Part shown: one piece after another, positions 62,137 through 64,000 of the stretch
How positions within the stretch are numbered: position 1 is the first letter of the stretch
Layout of the letters: every line of letters begins with the position of its first letter
Position numbers and translations under genes: made by a program
NCBI GenBank assembly: GCA_015665415.1
Contig: JADFAE010000016.1
Span: forward strand, 118,773 to 182,772
Direction of reading: 5' to 3'
Origin: Roseobacter sp.
GTDB taxonomy: Bacteria; Pseudomonadota; Alphaproteobacteria; Rhodobacterales; Rhodobacteraceae
Length of the DNA: 64,000 nt
Notes under the pieces: generated by a model
Seen by the model: the letters and a program-made list of their open reading frames with translations, nothing else
What the model was told of the DNA's origin: nothing
Database searches by the model: none

Positions 62137-62817
62137 ATGCAATTTTCAGAACAAGAAATTCGTGCGGCCCTAGAAAGCGCCCCCGACAATGCCGCCATCA
62201 TGATTGAGGCAAATGCTCTACTCGTAGAGCGCAATCACAATCGCCGTTCCTTTATCGGCCCCATATACGCCGTCATCGTCGGCGGGCTGTTGAGCGTCGG
62301 GGCAAACCTGGCCGTTTCAAATTCAAATGCCAAAGCAGACCTGGCGCTGGAACGAGAAAAAGCGGAAGCGCAACTCATCCTAGCGTCCTTTGATGAGAAG
62401 GACCCGGGTCAGACAGCCAAGAACCTAGAGTTCCTGGTCAAAGCGAATTTACTTCCAAGCTCAAAATACAGTGGCATTGCCGATCTTGCTGAAACCTACA
62501 CCCCCACAACCAAGACTTTTTCTGAACCCGTGAATACCCAGGTGCAAACCCTGCTTCTGCTGGGGTCCGACAAAACCATCGAGGAAGCTCAGCACCACAA
62601 AGATCGGGTGATCGGGGACAGCAATGTCATCATTATCAAGAACCGCTCAAGGTTTCGGACCGCATTGGCCTTTGACAATCTGGAACAGGCCAAATCCCAC
62701 CTTCAAACTCTTTCACCAGAGTTTCGCCAGACGTACGAACCCTACCCAGTGCACCTCAGAGAGTTCTGCCCCAACTTCTCACCACTCCCCGACGAGAATG
62801 GTGTTTTCTTTTGCTAG
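62137..62817 (+). CDS. Unknown protein with one membrane segment
   Basis: A 226-residue protein from ATG 62137 (AAGGA site). Residues about 38-60 (IGPIYAVIVGGLLSVGANLAV) form one membrane span followed by a charged helix (SNAKADLALEREKAEAQLIL) and a soluble C-terminal domain of about 140 residues. No family recognised; A+T-richer than rpsA. Possibly acquired. Confidence 0.6.
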   Translation: MQFSEQEIRAALESAPDNAAIMIEANALLVERNHNRRSFIGPIYAVIVGGLLSVGANLAVSNSNAKADLALEREKAEAQLILASFDEKDPGQTAKNLEFLVKANLLPSSKYSGIADLAETYTPTTKTFSEPVNTQVQTLLLLGSDKTIEEAQHHKDRVIGDSNVIIIKNRSRFRTALAFDNLEQAKSHLQTLSPEFRQTYEPYPVHLREFCPNFSPLPDENGVFFC

Positions 62818-62870
62818 CATGAACGCTGAAATGAAGAGGCCGCCAAAATTTGCGACCTCTTCAAACGGCG

Positions 62871-63503
62871 TCAGTCGATATTGGTGACAAAGGTGCTCAG
62901 CGGTTTGCGCACCTTCTTGAGGTTCACCAACCAGTCGCCCCCCTCATCCCGGTAGCCCAGCGGCAGCAACAGCACCGAACGCAGGCCTTTGGCCTTGAGG
63001 CCGAGGATCTCGTCCACCTGCGCCGGATCAAAACCTTCCATCGGGGTGCTGTCCACTTCCAGCTCCGCCGCCGCCGCCAGGGCAAAGCCAAGACCGATAT
63101 AGGCCTGACGCGCCGCATGGGCATAGTTTTCTTCTTCGGAGCGCGGCAGATACATGCCCTTGAGGCGATCATAGTAGCCCTGCAGCAGGTCATTCATACC
63201 GCCGCGCTCTGCGGCCATCTGATCGACCACCGCGTCGATGCGCTCTTCGCTGTAGGTGTCCCAGGCCGCAAAGACCAAAAGATGCGACCCCTCGGTAATC
63301 TGTGCCTGATCCCAGGCAACCGGGCGGATGGCTGCGCGCAGGTCATCATTGCGCACCACCAGCAGCTCATAGGGTTGCAGGCCGCTGGACGTCGGCGCCA
63401 TCTGCACCGCCTCCACGATCTTGGCCACCTTCTCCTCTGGTACGGCCTTGGAAGGGTCCATCTTCTTGGTGGCATAGCGCCAGTCGAGCTTTTCTAAAAA
63501 CAT
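62871..63503 (-). CDS. Nitroreductase-family oxidoreductase
   Basis: A 210-residue flavoprotein from ATG 63503 (GGGAAAGAAG site). The opening LDWRYATKKMDPSKAVPEEK, APTSSGLQPYELLVV, and the C-terminal GLRSVLLLPLGYRDEGGDW are the FMN-binding pattern of the NfnB/NfsB group. Likely an NAD(P)H-dependent oxygen-insensitive nitroreductase or dihydropteridine-type reductase. Starts 427 bp from the next RNA gene. Confidence 0.87.
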   Translation of the reverse strand: MFLEKLDWRYATKKMDPSKAVPEEKVAKIVEAVQMAPTSSGLQPYELLVVRNDDLRAAIRPVAWDQAQITEGSHLLVFAAWDTYSEERIDAVVDQMAAERGGMNDLLQGYYDRLKGMYLPRSEEENYAHAARQAYIGLGFALAAAAELEVDSTPMEGFDPAQVDEILGLKAKGLRSVLLLPLGYRDEGGDWLVNLKKVRKPLSTFVTNID

Positions 63504-63679
63504 CTTCTTTCCCGTCATTGGAAGCTTCATGCCTGCAATATCAGCACTAAACCGTTTAGTTCAATAAGCAGCCGAAATATTTATCACAGGATGTCCGCAA
63601 GACCAGTTTCAACCGCCCCTTGTTTGTTGGAGATCCAGCGGAAAGGGGAGGCCTTGGCCAAAATCGGGGTGCTACTCCC

Positions 63680-63865
63680 TGTGCCTTGGCTGGCATCGAT
63701 CCGCGTGTCTACCGGCGCGTGTCAAAGCGACCAGCAGATGCTGAGCTACGAGGTCGGCTGAAGGATTTGTCATCTGAGCGGCGACGCTTTGGATAACCGG
63801 TCAAAAGAGGACCAAAACCTGAACAGAGCTAACACAAATTAGCGGACTCTTTGGGGGGCAGGTCA
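63680..63865 (+). mobile_element. IS3-family element remnant (internal deletion)
   Basis: Codons from 63680 to 63793 read a 38-residue piece of an IS3 OrfB transposase (GIDPRVYRRVSKRPADAELR then GRLKDLSSERRRFG). It then stops and is followed by a C-terminal-like piece (NRSKEDQNLNRANTN, ending in TAG at 63842) and by GGGGGGCAGGTCA at 63853-63865, which matches an IS3 terminal inverted repeat (TGACCTGCCCC read outward). No left repeat is seen. It is a dead, deletion-derived element. Confidence 0.7.
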
Positions 63866-63930
63866 TATGCAACGCACAAAGCCGCCCAGGCGGACGGCTG
63901 TCGTATGCTTCTGATCTTGTGTGTATTTAT

Positions 63931-64000
<70 letters not shown>

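Overview
The window is high-GC alphaproteobacterial DNA and most resembles the Rhodobacteraceae (Roseobacter group). The evidence is a soxBDAG sarcosine oxidase operon, BMP-type nucleobase transport, an nnr nitric-oxide gene remnant, ectoine-degradation genes, the rpsA-ihfB-lapA-trpF-trpB cluster, an L25/Ctc-pth pair and frequent GTG/TTG starts. All calls come from reading the sequence; no database search was run.

Layout: (1) 1-3431: an aldehyde dehydrogenase cut by the window edge, a LysR regulator and a GlxA/GbdR/SouR-type AraC regulator. (2) 3453-8541: soxB-D-A-G on the minus strand, divergent from (3) 8850-14715: a BMP-family ABC importer with a cytosine-deaminase-like amidohydrolase. (4) 14745-18288: nnrS, a Crp/Fnr regulator of NnrR type, a DUF1858 protein, a chimeric norC/nnrT pseudogene and nnrU. 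This looks like the scar of a lost nitric oxide reductase locus. (5) 18301-22885: a GntR regulator, an ArgE-like deacetylase and a DoeA ectoine hydrolase, divergent from a class III aminotransferase. Together they look like an ectoine-degradation module.

(6) 23089-44093: tRNA-Ser(GCT) carries two tandem genomic islands. The 3' end of the tRNA (19 bp) is repeated at 38155 and, shortened, at 44080. Island 1 (23179-38173) has a tyrosine recombinase at its left end, small Fis-like regulators, a structured P4-like leader region, a chimeric junction of two truncated genes, and an iron-siderophore uptake cargo: two paralogous TonB receptors, an FatBCD/CeuBCDE-type ABC importer, an enterochelin-esterase-like hydrolase, DUF2218 and MarR proteins. 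It has no siderophore biosynthesis genes. Island 2 (38174-44093) has a P4-type integrase at its right end, an AlpA regulator, two HTH proteins, a secreted trypsin-like protease, a zinc-ribbon protein and an unknown protein translationally coupled to the integrase.

(7) 44700-47623: an RpiR regulator, an FAH-family hydrolase and a nucleoside hydrolase. (8) 47775-63503: conserved housekeeping genes (ychF, trpA, rplY, pth, trpB, trpF, lapA, ihfB, rpsA) with a PagL-like lipid A deacylase, an alpha-hydroxy-acid dehydrogenase, an HTTM membrane protein, a beta-lactamase-fold hydrolase, DUF2237, an unknown one-TM protein and a nitroreductase. (9) 63680-64000: an IS3-family remnant and a partial initiator tRNA-Met.

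The parts that most reward attention are the tandem islands and their attachment-site architecture, the decayed nor locus, the zinc-site loss in SoxD, the deaminase substitution beside soxBDAG, and the ArgE-for-DoeB arrangement in the ectoine module.
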